This document shows positions 1 to 9,181 of a stretch of 64,000 bases of DNA, in pieces. Position numbers and translations under genes: made by a program. The notes below the pieces were generated by a model. It saw nothing but the letters and a program-made list of their open reading frames with translations. It was not told the origin of the DNA and did not search any database. Position 1 is the stretch's first letter; every line of letters begins with the position of its first letter. Source of the DNA: Phycisphaerales bacterium (GTDB lineage Bacteria > Planctomycetota > Phycisphaerae > Phycisphaerales > SM1A02); the NCBI GenBank assembly GCA_014238785.1, contig JABAAL010000041.1, positions 1 through 64,000 on the forward strand. Direction: 5' to 3'.

Positions 1-108
1 AATTCCTGCTGGAAAAAGTGCTGCAATACTAATAATGCCAAGCGCTAAAATAAATATAGCAAGAAGCAATTCGATTAATGAAAACCCAGTATGTTTGTGG
101 CGTGACAT
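1..108 (-). CDS. Prepilin-like protein, N-terminal fragment
   Basis: The 36 visible residues start MSRHKHTGFSLIEL and continue into a hydrophobic helix. This is a class III prepilin leader: a short basic stretch, Gly at the cleavage site, Phe at +1 and Glu at +5, followed by the pilin transmembrane helix. The rest lies beyond the left edge. The start codon shares one base with the TGA of the next gene upstream (TGATG), so it is the fourth member of a prepilin array. Which pseudopilin it is cannot be said from 36 residues. Confidence 0.8.
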   Translation of the reverse strand, partial: MSRHKHTGFSLIELLLAIFILALGIISIAALFPAGI

Positions 109-1037
109 CATTTAATTGAGACCCCACTGTATCGGTTGAATTGAACTGGGGTAGTCGTGGCTGCAATGAATTCAGTGTAGTCTCGCACGCGTTCGTCCCA
201 AGATTGCCAAGAGGACGAGGGGTACAGGGTTCTAAATTTCTTTTCGTCGTATACCGTAACCCATGGTGCGAGATTAACAAATGGCTCTCCGCCCTCGCCA
301 TGCAAGTACACGCCCCAAAGCCAGCGCATTGACGAATAATGTATGTCACGAACATCTGGGTTATTCGTCAACCAACCAACAACTTCAGCGTCGGAATAAT
401 CACCATCACGATTTGGATCTGGGTCGTAGGTCTGTTCACCATCAAAATTAAAATCCACCCATGTTCTGTATGCAGCGGTTTTTGAATTCCGAGTAGTAAC
501 CCTTCCCTCAGGGCTGAATAAAATTGCGGAGACTCTTCCCCAAATATCACTATTGGTATTAGAAAAAGTTATATCTGGAAGGAACGTTGAGGTGGCCCAG
601 TTTTGTTCTGCGTGTAGGCTTGTGTAGTCTGGAGCAGCAACATTCACGCCATTTTCGAGTGTTCTAACTTCAACACCTTGCACGGGCACAAAACGGTCGA
701 CCGTAAATATTTGAACACCCGATTCAGAAAAGTTAGCATTCATCGAGTCACCACGCCATTCGGCAATGATGATATCGGTTACCTGCTGCGTGCGGTCATT
801 AATTAACCGAGGAACAAAAACTGCCATCACATAACGATTCTTTTTTATTGCGAGCGCTCGCGCATTATCAAGCGATGCTGATAACAAACTTTCTGCTGAT
901 GCCATTCGTAAATCGGCGGCGATTCGGCGGAATGCGAGTCCAGAAATGCTCGCCAATATCGTCATGACCGCAATGACAACGATAAGTTCAACGAGCGTGA
1001 AGCCGCAGCGCCTAGCATGAAATAGTTGCTTACTCAT
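108..1037 (-). CDS. Prepilin-like (pseudopilin, GspH-like) protein
   Basis: 309 residues. A short basic leader ends in RRCGFTLVEL (about residues 9-18), the prepilin peptidase site with Gly before the cut and Glu at +5. A hydrophobic helix follows to about residue 35, and then a long, mostly polar globular domain rich in aromatics and Asp/Asn. At 309 residues it is longer than the usual 150-200 residue minor pseudopilin. It probably forms part of a pilus or pseudopilus tip built by the ATPases upstream. Its ATG overlaps the stop of the preceding prepilin by 4 bases (ATGA), so translation is likely coupled. The GspH-like label is a guess from the leader only. Confidence 0.8.
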   Translation of the reverse strand: MSKQLFHARRCGFTLVELIVVIAVMTILASISGLAFRRIAADLRMASAESLLSASLDNARALAIKKNRYVMAVFVPRLINDRTQQVTDIIIAEWRGDSMNANFSESGVQIFTVDRFVPVQGVEVRTLENGVNVAAPDYTSLHAEQNWATSTFLPDITFSNTNSDIWGRVSAILFSPEGRVTTRNSKTAAYRTWVDFNFDGEQTYDPDPNRDGDYSDAEVVGWLTNNPDVRDIHYSSMRWLWGVYLHGEGGEPFVNLAPWVTVYDEKKFRTLYPSSSWQSWDERVRDYTEFIAATTTPVQFNRYSGVSIK

Positions 1038-1801
1038 CGCGCCGCCTCCACAACAAATGGATCGTAGGAATAGAGGTTATCAAGGCTAGCTTCCCAAAGC
1101 GCCTTTGCAAGAGCATCGTTATCATAGCCGCCGTTTGATTGAAAACGATATCCCCATGTTCGGTCGGGACCAGCCGAAACAAATATAGGCTCTTTGTTCA
1201 TACAAGAACCCAAGCCATCCTCTGCTTGATCCCGAATGGTTAAGTCACCACTTTCATCTTGCGCAAAAGCCAACTCTGAGGTATCTGCATAATATTGTCC
1301 AGGAAAAATAACTCCAATTGGCGTACCCCAAGAATCAACTAATATACTTGTGCCTTCAGTATCTTCAATAAAATTATCGTCTGTTAGTTTCAATAAAATA
1401 TTGTCCGAAGATTCAATTTGCCGTATCACTTGCACTGTTTGTTGCAATCGTTTTTCCATGGCTGTTTGCATAATGCCATTGGCAACACCAATTAGTCCGA
1501 AAGTTGGGCTAGCAAGTGAACCGTCATTGGTCACATCAAAAGTACAATCTTGGCAATTGCCCACGTAGGTGTAATCTTCAAAGGTAAGCTTTCCATCCGA
1601 TGCGATTTCCCATTCGACAAGTGCAAGTTTTAGGAGACGAAGGACATCTTTCGTTTGGCGCTCTTCCGCCTTTCGCATAATACTATTCGATAAACTAAGC
1701 GTAATTGCAGCAAGCAACGCGATAATTCCAATTGCAACCATTATCTCTAGCAACGTAAATCCAGTACCTATTGTTCGTTGTGGCAGGCATCTATTTTTCA
1801 T
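1034..1801 (-). CDS. Prepilin-like (pseudopilin) protein
   Basis: 255 residues. TGFTLLEIMVAIGIIALL near residues 13-30 is a class III prepilin cleavage site and pilin helix. The body contains a conserved-looking DSWGTPIGV stretch, also seen as DSWGAPFRYY in the neighbouring prepilin at 1798-2931. This C-terminal D-S-W-G motif is typical of GspG-type major pseudopilins. A CxxC pair (NCQDC, about residue 82-86) may form a disulfide after export. The gene overlaps both neighbours by 4 bases. It is probably a structural subunit of the pilus or secretion pseudopilus. Confidence 0.8.
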   Translation of the reverse strand: MKNRCLPQRTIGTGFTLLEIMVAIGIIALLAAITLSLSNSIMRKAEERQTKDVLRLLKLALVEWEIASDGKLTFEDYTYVGNCQDCTFDVTNDGSLASPTFGLIGVANGIMQTAMEKRLQQTVQVIRQIESSDNILLKLTDDNFIEDTEGTSILVDSWGTPIGVIFPGQYYADTSELAFAQDESGDLTIRDQAEDGLGSCMNKEPIFVSAGPDRTWGYRFQSNGGYDNDALAKALWEASLDNLYSYDPFVVEAAR

Positions 1802-2931
1802 GGACCAACCTCAATCATATTGTCTTTGTTGAATTCGTCCGTCTCAAGATTCATCTGCCCAGGTAAACCGGCAACATCAGCGCGAATCAAATCGTTTGTT
1901 TTTTTATCTGGACCCGAAGAAAAATAAGCGAATTGCCCTGTTTGGAGCTCAATCGAAGTCGAAGTGTCTCCCGTTACAACATTCCCATCGCGGAAATCGG
2001 GGAAAAAACCATCAATGACTTTATCAGAAGGAAAATCAAATGGGCGCAAGACAATGTAATCACTCAGCGTAGGCATTATGTACGAGTTGCTTGGCGGATA
2101 CGACTTTGAAACCCCAATTTGCATCCGCAAATCGCCATCTATATTTGGTTCCACAAATGGATACAGCGGACGATAATAGCGAAACGGTGCGCCCCACGAA
2201 TCTACGACAACCATGGGTTGATCAATGTCATACCCTGGCTCGCCTGGATAATACACTTTAATAGTATTCGTTACTGGATCAAGTTCCGCTTCGCCAGTTT
2301 GCTGATTGACGAGAATGCGGCCTAACATCTGATCGTTGTTTACATCAAGATAAGGGCCAAAGATTTTGCCACTAGTCTGCGTTCTTCGATCAGCACGGAG
2401 ACCGCTTCCACTTGGAGCAGCAAGAGGATCTATATATAAATGGATATCCGTACCCCTCCAAACACCATCAATTCCAGGATGACGAATACCCATGCGAGGC
2501 ATTTCCCCCCATGAAGGATGAGCAGAATCAACCCCGACTCGCCCAAAACCATCGTCGTTTTGATTGCCATACCCAAGAAAAAAATCAGCGGGCGATGTAA
2601 TGGAATACCAACCTTGAATTTGAGAACGGTAATTTTCTTCATTTCCCGATGTAGACAGTGGCGGAAACTGCAATGGGCCGCCTGCTATTCCTACTGACAT
2701 TAAATTCCGTTGATCATCAAGTACTGGTGGCAGGTATCCAATTTCTTCTTTGAACCACACGGTCGCTTGCTTCAAAGCCATCAACCGAGATGTTGTTTCT
2801 GCAATTTGAGCAGCCGTTCTCGCTGAATTCATGCCAAGCACCATCGCACTCACAAGAATAACAATCAAGGTAATTGTGACAAGCAATTCAAGAATGGTGA
2901 AACCAAATCGAGTTAGGTTAAGAGGAATCAT
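1798..2931 (-). CDS. Prepilin-like (GspG-related) protein
   Basis: 377 residues from the chosen start. It begins MIPLNLTRFGFTILEL, a short basic leader, Gly-Phe cleavage site and Glu at +5, then a strongly hydrophobic helix. An ATG 33 bases further upstream would add 11 residues and overlap the pilC stop. I prefer the inner start because an AGGA lies 10 bases before it and the leader then has normal length. The C-terminal part has DSWGAPFRYYRPLYP and SSGPDKK, motifs of GspG-like pseudopilins. It directly follows the PilC gene and heads the run of four prepilins. Confidence 0.8.
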   Translation of the reverse strand: MIPLNLTRFGFTILELLVTITLIVILVSAMVLGMNSARTAAQIAETTSRLMALKQATVWFKEEIGYLPPVLDDQRNLMSVGIAGGPLQFPPLSTSGNEENYRSQIQGWYSITSPADFFLGYGNQNDDGFGRVGVDSAHPSWGEMPRMGIRHPGIDGVWRGTDIHLYIDPLAAPSGSGLRADRRTQTSGKIFGPYLDVNNDQMLGRILVNQQTGEAELDPVTNTIKVYYPGEPGYDIDQPMVVVDSWGAPFRYYRPLYPFVEPNIDGDLRMQIGVSKSYPPSNSYIMPTLSDYIVLRPFDFPSDKVIDGFFPDFRDGNVVTGDTSTSIELQTGQFAYFSSGPDKKTNDLIRADVAGLPGQMNLETDEFNKDNMIEVGP

Positions 2932-2938
2932 CAAATAC

Positions 2939-4237
2939 TTATCCTGCGTCAGACACCGATTCAATCATCTTGACCAATGGCAAGAACAACGCAAGCACAA
3001 TAGTGCCAACAATACCGCCAAGCACAACAACCAGAGCAGGCTCTAACAAACTAAGAAGTGCCGTAACTGCAACGTCCACTTCTTCATCGTAGTTGTCCGC
3101 AATTTTCATCAACATAACATCGAGGTCACCGGTCTCTTCGCCAACCTCAATCATATTCACAACAAGAGAGTCGCAAACTTTTGATTCGCGAAGTGGCGCA
3201 GCAACCGATTCGCCTTCACGAATTGAATCGTGCACGCCAGTCAATGCAGTTTCATACACATGGTTGCCAGAAGTATCTCTCGTAATAAGGACTGATTCAA
3301 GAATTGGAACACCTGCAGCAATCAATGTACCAAGCGTTCGAGTAAAACGAGCAACCGAAGTTTTTTCTACAAGTGTTCCGATGACAGGAATCTTCATAAC
3401 AACTATGTCAAAGATGGCTCGACCAGGCTTTGTCTTTCGCAACAACTTGAAGAAAAAGAATATCAAAAATGGCGAGGATGCCACCCAGATATATCCGGGA
3501 ATCGCTTGCTCCCCTTCTTCGGGCGTACCAGCAATCCATAAACTTGCATCGATGAGCCACAACGTCAATCCAGGCAATGTGACATCAAAGTCATTAAAAA
3601 TATCCTTAAATTTAGGAATCACAAAATACATGATGCCCGTCACAATACCGATGGCAACCACGATAACGCAGACTGGATAAATCATCGCGCCTTTAATTCG
3701 CGATTTGAGACGCTCAGCTTTTTCCATGAACGTAGCGAGACGTTGCAAAATAACATCAAGGACGCCACCTATCTCGCCTGCTGCAACCATTTTTGAATAC
3801 AAGCGATCAAATGCTTTTGGATGTTTGCTCATTGCATCTGACAAACTTGTGCCCGATTCAACATCTTCAACAACATCAAGCAAAATAGTTTTTAGTTTTC
3901 CGGGTTTCTGTTGCTGTTCTAGAATTTGCAACGAACGCAGTAAAGGCAATCCAGCATCTTGAAGTGTTGAGAGCTGACGAGTAAATTGCGCAAGTACTTT
4001 TGTTTTCACGCCGCCGATTGAAATATTGAAACCGCGTTTCTTTTTTTTCCCGGCAGTGGCTTCTTCCTGTTTCGCGGCTTTCTTTGAAGCACCTTTAATC
4101 TTTTCTTCGCGAACAGAAGTAGGGAAGAAGCCATTTTGGCGTACTGCAGCCATCGCTTCGTCACTGTTTACCGCTTCAATTCTCCCCTTTTCGGGTTTAC
4201 CGGCGGCATTAATTGCTTCATATAAATAGGTAGGCAT
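2939..4237 (-). CDS. pilC: Type IV pilus / type II secretion inner-membrane platform protein
   Basis: 432 residues, normal for the GspF/PilC family. The N-terminus MPTYLYEAINAAGKPEKG is the usual opening of PilC. Two repeated GspF domains follow, the first around residues 85-210 (FTRQLSTLQDAGLPLLRSL) and the second around 290-415 (FTRTLGTLIAAGVPILESV), with transmembrane segments near 190-210, 240-265 and 395-420. A Lys-rich insert (residues about 45-70) follows the first 40 residues. It is the membrane platform on which the PilB ATPase works. It lies between pilB and the prepilins on the same strand. Confidence 0.93.
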   Translation of the reverse strand: MPTYLYEAINAAGKPEKGRIEAVNSDEAMAAVRQNGFFPTSVREEKIKGASKKAAKQEEATAGKKKKRGFNISIGGVKTKVLAQFTRQLSTLQDAGLPLLRSLQILEQQQKPGKLKTILLDVVEDVESGTSLSDAMSKHPKAFDRLYSKMVAAGEIGGVLDVILQRLATFMEKAERLKSRIKGAMIYPVCVIVVAIGIVTGIMYFVIPKFKDIFNDFDVTLPGLTLWLIDASLWIAGTPEEGEQAIPGYIWVASSPFLIFFFFKLLRKTKPGRAIFDIVVMKIPVIGTLVEKTSVARFTRTLGTLIAAGVPILESVLITRDTSGNHVYETALTGVHDSIREGESVAAPLRESKVCDSLVVNMIEVGEETGDLDVMLMKIADNYDEEVDVAVTALLSLLEPALVVVLGGIVGTIVLALFLPLVKMIESVSDAG

Positions 4238-4277
4238 ACTTCACGCTCCGCTGTAGTTTTGATAACCACGCAACACT

Positions 4278-6050
4278 TTAATCATCAACCATTGTTTCAC
4301 GTACAACTTCATCAATCGTGGTCTGGCCGTCATAAATCGACATCATTCCAGATTCGCGCAAACTTCGCATTCCTCGCTTTTGAGCTTCGATACGTAAGAC
4401 CGCAGTTGATGCCTGCGAGAGGACAAGTTCACGCAAGGCATCGTCAAATTCCATAATCTCAAAAAGAGCTAGTCGTCCCCTGTACCCGCTATTGTTACAC
4501 GAACTACAACCTGCGCCTCTGAAGAATGTTCTCCCTTGAACATCATCTTCCTTCATACGCAATTCAAACAACTCTTCTTGGCTTGGCTTATATTCTTCTT
4601 TACACTTTTCGCAAATCCTTCGGACAAGCCGCTGTGCAACAATTGCTTCAACGGTCGCTGTAATCAAAAATGATTCAATGCCAAGATCTACTAATCGCAG
4701 TACCGTAGAGGGCGCATCATTTGTATGCAGAGTAGTAAACACCAAGTGACCCGTTAACGAAGCTTGCACAGCAATTTGCGCAGTTTCTAAGTCACGAATT
4801 TCTCCGACAAGTATGACGTCTGGATCTTGACGCAAAAAAGAACGAAGTAAACTTGCAAACGTCAAATTCTGGTCTGCATTCACTTGGCATTGCACCAGAC
4901 CATCAATATCATATTCCACTGGATCTTCAGCAGTTAATATTTTAGTTTTAGGATTGTTCAGTTCACTTAGAGCTGAATAGAGTGTTGTCGTTTTACCAGA
5001 ACCCGTAGGACCAGTGACAAGCACAATACCATTTGGGCGCTGAATAATATCGGCCATTTTTTCGTATTCATCAAGACGAAGGCCAATCTTATCCATACTT
5101 AGCTGGACGTTGGAACGGTCCAGAACACGCATTACGACTGATTCGCCATACATCGTTGGTAAAATCGAAACACGAAGGTCAATGGGAGAACCGCTCACGG
5201 TCAATTCTATTCTGCCATCTTGTGGCAATCGGCGTTCAGAGATATCTAGATTCGACATAATCTTAATACGAGAAACAATTGGCAAAGAAAGATGCATTGG
5301 TGGTGGCACCATTTCATACAAAACGCCGTCAATGCGATACCGCATCTTAAATTCTTCTTCAAATGGTTCAAAGTGAATGTCAGACGCCTTGTCTTTAATT
5401 GCTTGAAGAAGCACAAGGTTAATGAGACGAACAATTTTATTATCCGAAGCAGCGGACGCAAGTTTAGATATGTCCGCTTCATCGTCACCTGCGAATCCAC
5501 CCAAATCACCTTCATCTAGATCTGCAACCATTTCGGACATTGAAGTACCGGCAGAGGAATAACGCTTTTGGATTACTTCATCAATCTGTTCTGGTGGTGC
5601 AACAATTGCTTCTACTTTAAAGCCCATTAATAAACGAAGGTCGTCAACTGCTCGATAGTTGTCCGGAGACTTCAATGCAATAGTGAGTACCTTTGAAGTA
5701 AGGTCGTAATCTACTGGTGCAATTTGATACGTTGTCGCACTCTCAATCGGCAATAACTTAAACGCTTCGTCTGGTATCGCATCAATATCGAGATCTCTAT
5801 AAGCAAATCCAGCTTGGCCAGCGAGTGCTTGTAAGACATCGGATTCTTTAATGATGCCCATCTCGAACATAAACTCACCGATTTTCTTTCGGTTTCCCTT
5901 TTTCCTAGCAATTTTTTGGACTGCGAGGGCTTCATGAACTTGGTCACGAGAGACCTTGCCAAGCTTAGTCAATACACGGCCAAACCTTCTCCCTTTGAGT
6001 TGGGATGGATCAGGAGTACGAGTTTTCTTCGATGAACTTGATTTTGCCAT
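4278..6050 (-). CDS. pilB: PilB/GspE-family assembly ATPase (copy 1)
   Basis: 590 residues. An N-terminal MshEN-type domain (about 20-160) is followed by the ATPase domain: Asp box MRYRIDGVLYE (about 236-246), Walker A GPTGSGKTTT (347-356), Walker B DVILVGEIRD (411-420) and His box GHLVFTTLHTNDA (434-446). Two CxxC pairs (CEKC at 480-483 and CSSC near 517) form the zinc site typical of PilB/GspE extension ATPases. It should power pilus or pseudopilus assembly at the inner membrane with the adjacent PilC. The 160-base gap upstream contains a TATAAT and may hold its own promoter. A second PilB lies 1.3 kb upstream. Confidence 0.93.
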   Translation of the reverse strand: MAKSSSSKKTRTPDPSQLKGRRFGRVLTKLGKVSRDQVHEALAVQKIARKKGNRKKIGEFMFEMGIIKESDVLQALAGQAGFAYRDLDIDAIPDEAFKLLPIESATTYQIAPVDYDLTSKVLTIALKSPDNYRAVDDLRLLMGFKVEAIVAPPEQIDEVIQKRYSSAGTSMSEMVADLDEGDLGGFAGDDEADISKLASAASDNKIVRLINLVLLQAIKDKASDIHFEPFEEEFKMRYRIDGVLYEMVPPPMHLSLPIVSRIKIMSNLDISERRLPQDGRIELTVSGSPIDLRVSILPTMYGESVVMRVLDRSNVQLSMDKIGLRLDEYEKMADIIQRPNGIVLVTGPTGSGKTTTLYSALSELNNPKTKILTAEDPVEYDIDGLVQCQVNADQNLTFASLLRSFLRQDPDVILVGEIRDLETAQIAVQASLTGHLVFTTLHTNDAPSTVLRLVDLGIESFLITATVEAIVAQRLVRRICEKCKEEYKPSQEELFELRMKEDDVQGRTFFRGAGCSSCNNSGYRGRLALFEIMEFDDALRELVLSQASTAVLRIEAQKRGMRSLRESGMMSIYDGQTTIDEVVRETMVDD

Positions 6051-6101
6051 GTGTGGACTCCAGCAGTGACTGCCTTTGTATCTTAGGTATCATTCACGGT
6101 T

Positions 6102-6107
6102 ATTATA
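6102..6107 (-). promoter_or_regulatory. Possible -10 box for pilB copy 1
   Basis: On the minus strand this reads TATAAT, about 45 bases before the pilB start at 6050, in the only sizeable gap (159 bases) of the pilus cluster. No convincing -35 sits 17 bases upstream, so this is a weak call. Confidence 0.35.
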
Positions 6108-6209
6108 CGCCTGACAACTATTTTAATAGCGGTTTTTCTATTCGCCACCTAGATTATTCTCCACTTGTATGAGAAATTCAAGGGTGATAGTATCGAGTTT
6201 TATACAAAA

Positions 6210-7346
6210 TTATTCATCAGAATCAGGTGGAGGTGCTGTTGCTCCTGGAGAATCAAGCTCAACACGGCCCACTTTACCACCTGCGTTATGAACTTTTTGG
6301 GTCAGCGCGTTAGGATCACGGCTCTTATCAATCATATCTTCAGCACCAATCATGCCACGCTCATAGAGCGACCAAAGGTGGTCATCAAGCAATTGCATAC
6401 CGAATTTACGGCCTGTTTGGATCGCAGAGTCAATACGGAATGTCTTATTTTCTCGAATTAAGTTCGCCACCGCTGGGGTGACTACTAAAAATTCATACGC
6501 CGCTACCCTGCCGCTTCTATCTATACGTCGAAGGAGCACCTGCGAAAGCACTGAGATGAGCGCTGTCGAGAGCTGAACCCGAACTTGTTCTTGTTGATTT
6601 GTTGGAAATGCATCAATAATCCGGTTAATAGTTCCCGAAGCACCAGTCGTGTGAAGCGTTGCAAAAACAAGGTGGCCGGTTTCTGCGGCTTGAATAGCCG
6701 CTTCAATTGTTTCCAAGTCACGCATTTCGCCGACGAGAATAACGTCGGGGTCCGCACGTAGCACGCGCCGCAATGCTTCAGAGAAGCTCGGGACGTCATT
6801 GCCCACTTCCCGCTGATTAACGATTGACTTTTTATGATAATGGTAATATTCAATAGGGTCTTCAGCCGTAACAATATGTCGCTCTAGATTTGTATTGACA
6901 TAGTCAATCATCGTTGCCAATGATGTTGTTTTTCCTGAACCCGTAGGTCCTGTAACAATAAACAATCCACGGGGACGCCTAATCAATTCCTTAAGAATCG
7001 TAGGCAAGCCAATTTCCTCAAAAGTAAGTAGTTGATTTGGAATCAAACGCAACACCAACGTCAAGTCACCACGTTGCCTGAAAATTGCAACCCGAAATCG
7101 AGCCTCAGTACCAAAAGCAAAACCAAAGTCGCAACTGCCCTCTTCTTGCAGTTCCTGTTGTGCTTTTTCTGGAGTAATCTGCTTCATTAAAGAAACACAA
7201 TCATCGCCATCGAGGACTTTTGTATCAAGATTTTTAAGTCCGCCATGCAAACGCAATGTGGGCTTTCTGCCAACAGTTAGATGGAGGTCTGAAGCGCCGG
7301 TTCGAACAACCGTGTCAAGTAGTCTGTCAATTTGAATAGTGGCCAT
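6210..7346 (-). CDS. pilT: Type IV pilus retraction ATPase PilT
   Basis: 378 residues. The sequence has the PilT order: N-terminal PAS-like part with GASDLHLTVGRKPTLR (about 17-32), Walker A GPTGSGKTTS, the HIVTAEDPIEY Asp box, Walker B DVILVGEMRD, His box GHLVFATLHTTGA, and the retraction signature ANLIRENKTFRI, a close match to the PilT AIRNLIRE motif. No tetracysteine zinc site is present, which separates it from PilB. A Pro/Asp-rich tail (GATAPPPDSDE) ends the protein. Its presence argues for a retractile type IV pilus rather than only a type II secretion system. It sits between the two pilB genes, 23 bases after the upstream one. Confidence 0.93.
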   Translation of the reverse strand: MATIQIDRLLDTVVRTGASDLHLTVGRKPTLRLHGGLKNLDTKVLDGDDCVSLMKQITPEKAQQELQEEGSCDFGFAFGTEARFRVAIFRQRGDLTLVLRLIPNQLLTFEEIGLPTILKELIRRPRGLFIVTGPTGSGKTTSLATMIDYVNTNLERHIVTAEDPIEYYHYHKKSIVNQREVGNDVPSFSEALRRVLRADPDVILVGEMRDLETIEAAIQAAETGHLVFATLHTTGASGTINRIIDAFPTNQQEQVRVQLSTALISVLSQVLLRRIDRSGRVAAYEFLVVTPAVANLIRENKTFRIDSAIQTGRKFGMQLLDDHLWSLYERGMIGAEDMIDKSRDPNALTQKVHNAGGKVGRVELDSPGATAPPPDSDE

Positions 7347-7369
7347 AATGTTTTTGCTCAGTAATACCT

Positions 7370-9097
7370 TTAAATATCAACGTTACCTTCAAGAAGCGCC
7401 TCTGCTTGTGCAAATCTAGAAATCTCTTCGGGCGTCGTTTCGCCATTAAGAATTTTAATCTTGCCATCTTCAACGAGTGTTTTCATACCAGCACGAATAC
7501 CCGCTTGTCTTATCTGCCCCAAGGGCGCTCGATTAAATGCAAGCTCTCGAACCTCTGCGTTCATCACGAGCATTTCAAAAATTGCTTTTCGTCCCTTAAA
7601 GCCAACGCCGCCGCATTTAGTGCAGCCTACTGCTTTGTAAATCCCACCGAGGGCAACTTCGCTTTCAGATATACCGACAATTTTAAGAAATCGTGGTTCG
7701 GGCTTGTCGTCCTTTTGCTTACAGTCTGAACAGAGCACTCGAATCAATCGTTGCGCCATAATTGCTTGAATAGAACTCGCAACTAGATATGGCTTTACGC
7801 CCATGTCAATCAATCGTGTAATCGCTGAAGGCGCATCATTAGTATGCAATGTTGAAAAGACCAAGTGACCCGTCAAAGCGGCTTGGATAGCAATGTCTGC
7901 AACTTCTCGGTCACGAATTTCACCAACAAGAATAATATTTGGCGCTTGACGCAACATTGCTCGAAGAATGATTGAGAAAGTCAATCCAATGGAATCTCGT
8001 ACTTGGCATTGATTGATACCCGCAAAACTATATTCAACCGGATCTTCTGCGGTAATGATTTTTCTGTCGGGCCTGTTTAAGACATCAAGCGCTGAATAAA
8101 GCGTAGTCGTTTTACCAGAACCTGTTGGACCAGTAACGAGAAGAATACCATTTGGCCTTCGAATAAGCTTATTAAAAGAATCAAAGTTTTCTTGTTCAAG
8201 GCCAATATTTTTAAGGCCAATTCGCACTGAATCTGGGCGAAGAATACGAAGAACGACCGACTCGCCATGGTACGCAGGACACGTACTAACACGGAAGTCG
8301 ACTTGCTCGCCATCAATAGGCATTTTAATTCGACCATCCTGCGGAATTCTTTTTTCAGCAATGTTAACCCCAGCCATCAATTTCAATCGTGCAAGAATTG
8401 ATGACTGCATTCGCTTCGGCAAATTATCTCGAACATGGCACACGCCATCAATTCGATACCGAAGAACAACACGATCCTCCATCGGTTCAATATGAATATC
8501 AGAAGTGCGATTGCGAACTGCTTCTGAGATAAACCTTGAAACCAACTTCACAATCGGCGCTTGGTCATCGTCAACATCTATTGAAGCGTCAATGGAACTA
8601 TCAATCGAAACATCGACGGAATCCGTTATGAGCGAAGTATCAGCAATAATTGATACTTCTTTACCTGAAGCCTTTCCTATAAAAGATTCGATTGCAGATT
8701 TTGTTGAGAGTATCGGAACAAGTTCACAATTCAATCTAAAACGCAAGAGATCGAGCAGTTCAAGATTAAGGGGGTCATGAATGACCAACTGTAACTTATC
8801 GCCTTGTTTGCCTAATGGAACAATTGTGTGCTTCTGAATAATGTCCTTTGGGATCAAACTCATATCAGGCGTTTGCTCGCCATCGGAACCGTCCAGAGCC
8901 AAAAACTCCATGCCAAATTGCTCAGCAAGGGCCTTTACAATGAAAACTTCAGTACAAGCACCCTGCTCAAGTAGGACATCGCCAACTTTTTTTGACGTAC
9001 CGGAGGATGCCTCCAAAGCCGCTTTTAGTTGAACTTTTGTGATGTGCCCATCCTCAACGAGGATTTCACCAATTTTTCTTCGTAGTTTTCTTGCCAT
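7370..9097 (-). CDS. PilB/GspE-family assembly ATPase (copy 2)
   Basis: 575 residues, same architecture as the copy at 4278-6050: MshEN-type domain (about 1-145), Asp box RYRIDGVCHV, Walker A GPTGSGKTTT (323-332), Walker B NIILVGEIRD, His box GHLVFSTLHTNDA, and two CxxC pairs (CSDC, CTKC). The linker between the N-terminal and ATPase domains is a low-complexity Ser-Ile-Asp repeat (about 160-178). In the Walker B region the usual LRQDPD is LRQAPN. It is the first gene of the cluster. It could be the extension motor of a second system, or one of two motors sharing PilC; the sequence cannot decide. Confidence 0.9.
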   Translation of the reverse strand: MARKLRRKIGEILVEDGHITKVQLKAALEASSGTSKKVGDVLLEQGACTEVFIVKALAEQFGMEFLALDGSDGEQTPDMSLIPKDIIQKHTIVPLGKQGDKLQLVIHDPLNLELLDLLRFRLNCELVPILSTKSAIESFIGKASGKEVSIIADTSLITDSVDVSIDSSIDASIDVDDDQAPIVKLVSRFISEAVRNRTSDIHIEPMEDRVVLRYRIDGVCHVRDNLPKRMQSSILARLKLMAGVNIAEKRIPQDGRIKMPIDGEQVDFRVSTCPAYHGESVVLRILRPDSVRIGLKNIGLEQENFDSFNKLIRRPNGILLVTGPTGSGKTTTLYSALDVLNRPDRKIITAEDPVEYSFAGINQCQVRDSIGLTFSIILRAMLRQAPNIILVGEIRDREVADIAIQAALTGHLVFSTLHTNDAPSAITRLIDMGVKPYLVASSIQAIMAQRLIRVLCSDCKQKDDKPEPRFLKIVGISESEVALGGIYKAVGCTKCGGVGFKGRKAIFEMLVMNAEVRELAFNRAPLGQIRQAGIRAGMKTLVEDGKIKILNGETTPEEISRFAQAEALLEGNVDI

Positions 9098-9181
9098 AAG
9101 AGATGAAGCGGTGCCAACGCTCTATACACATAGTATCATCGTATCTGTACCGTTCTACTCCTTCTTGCTTTTTTTCTTCTT

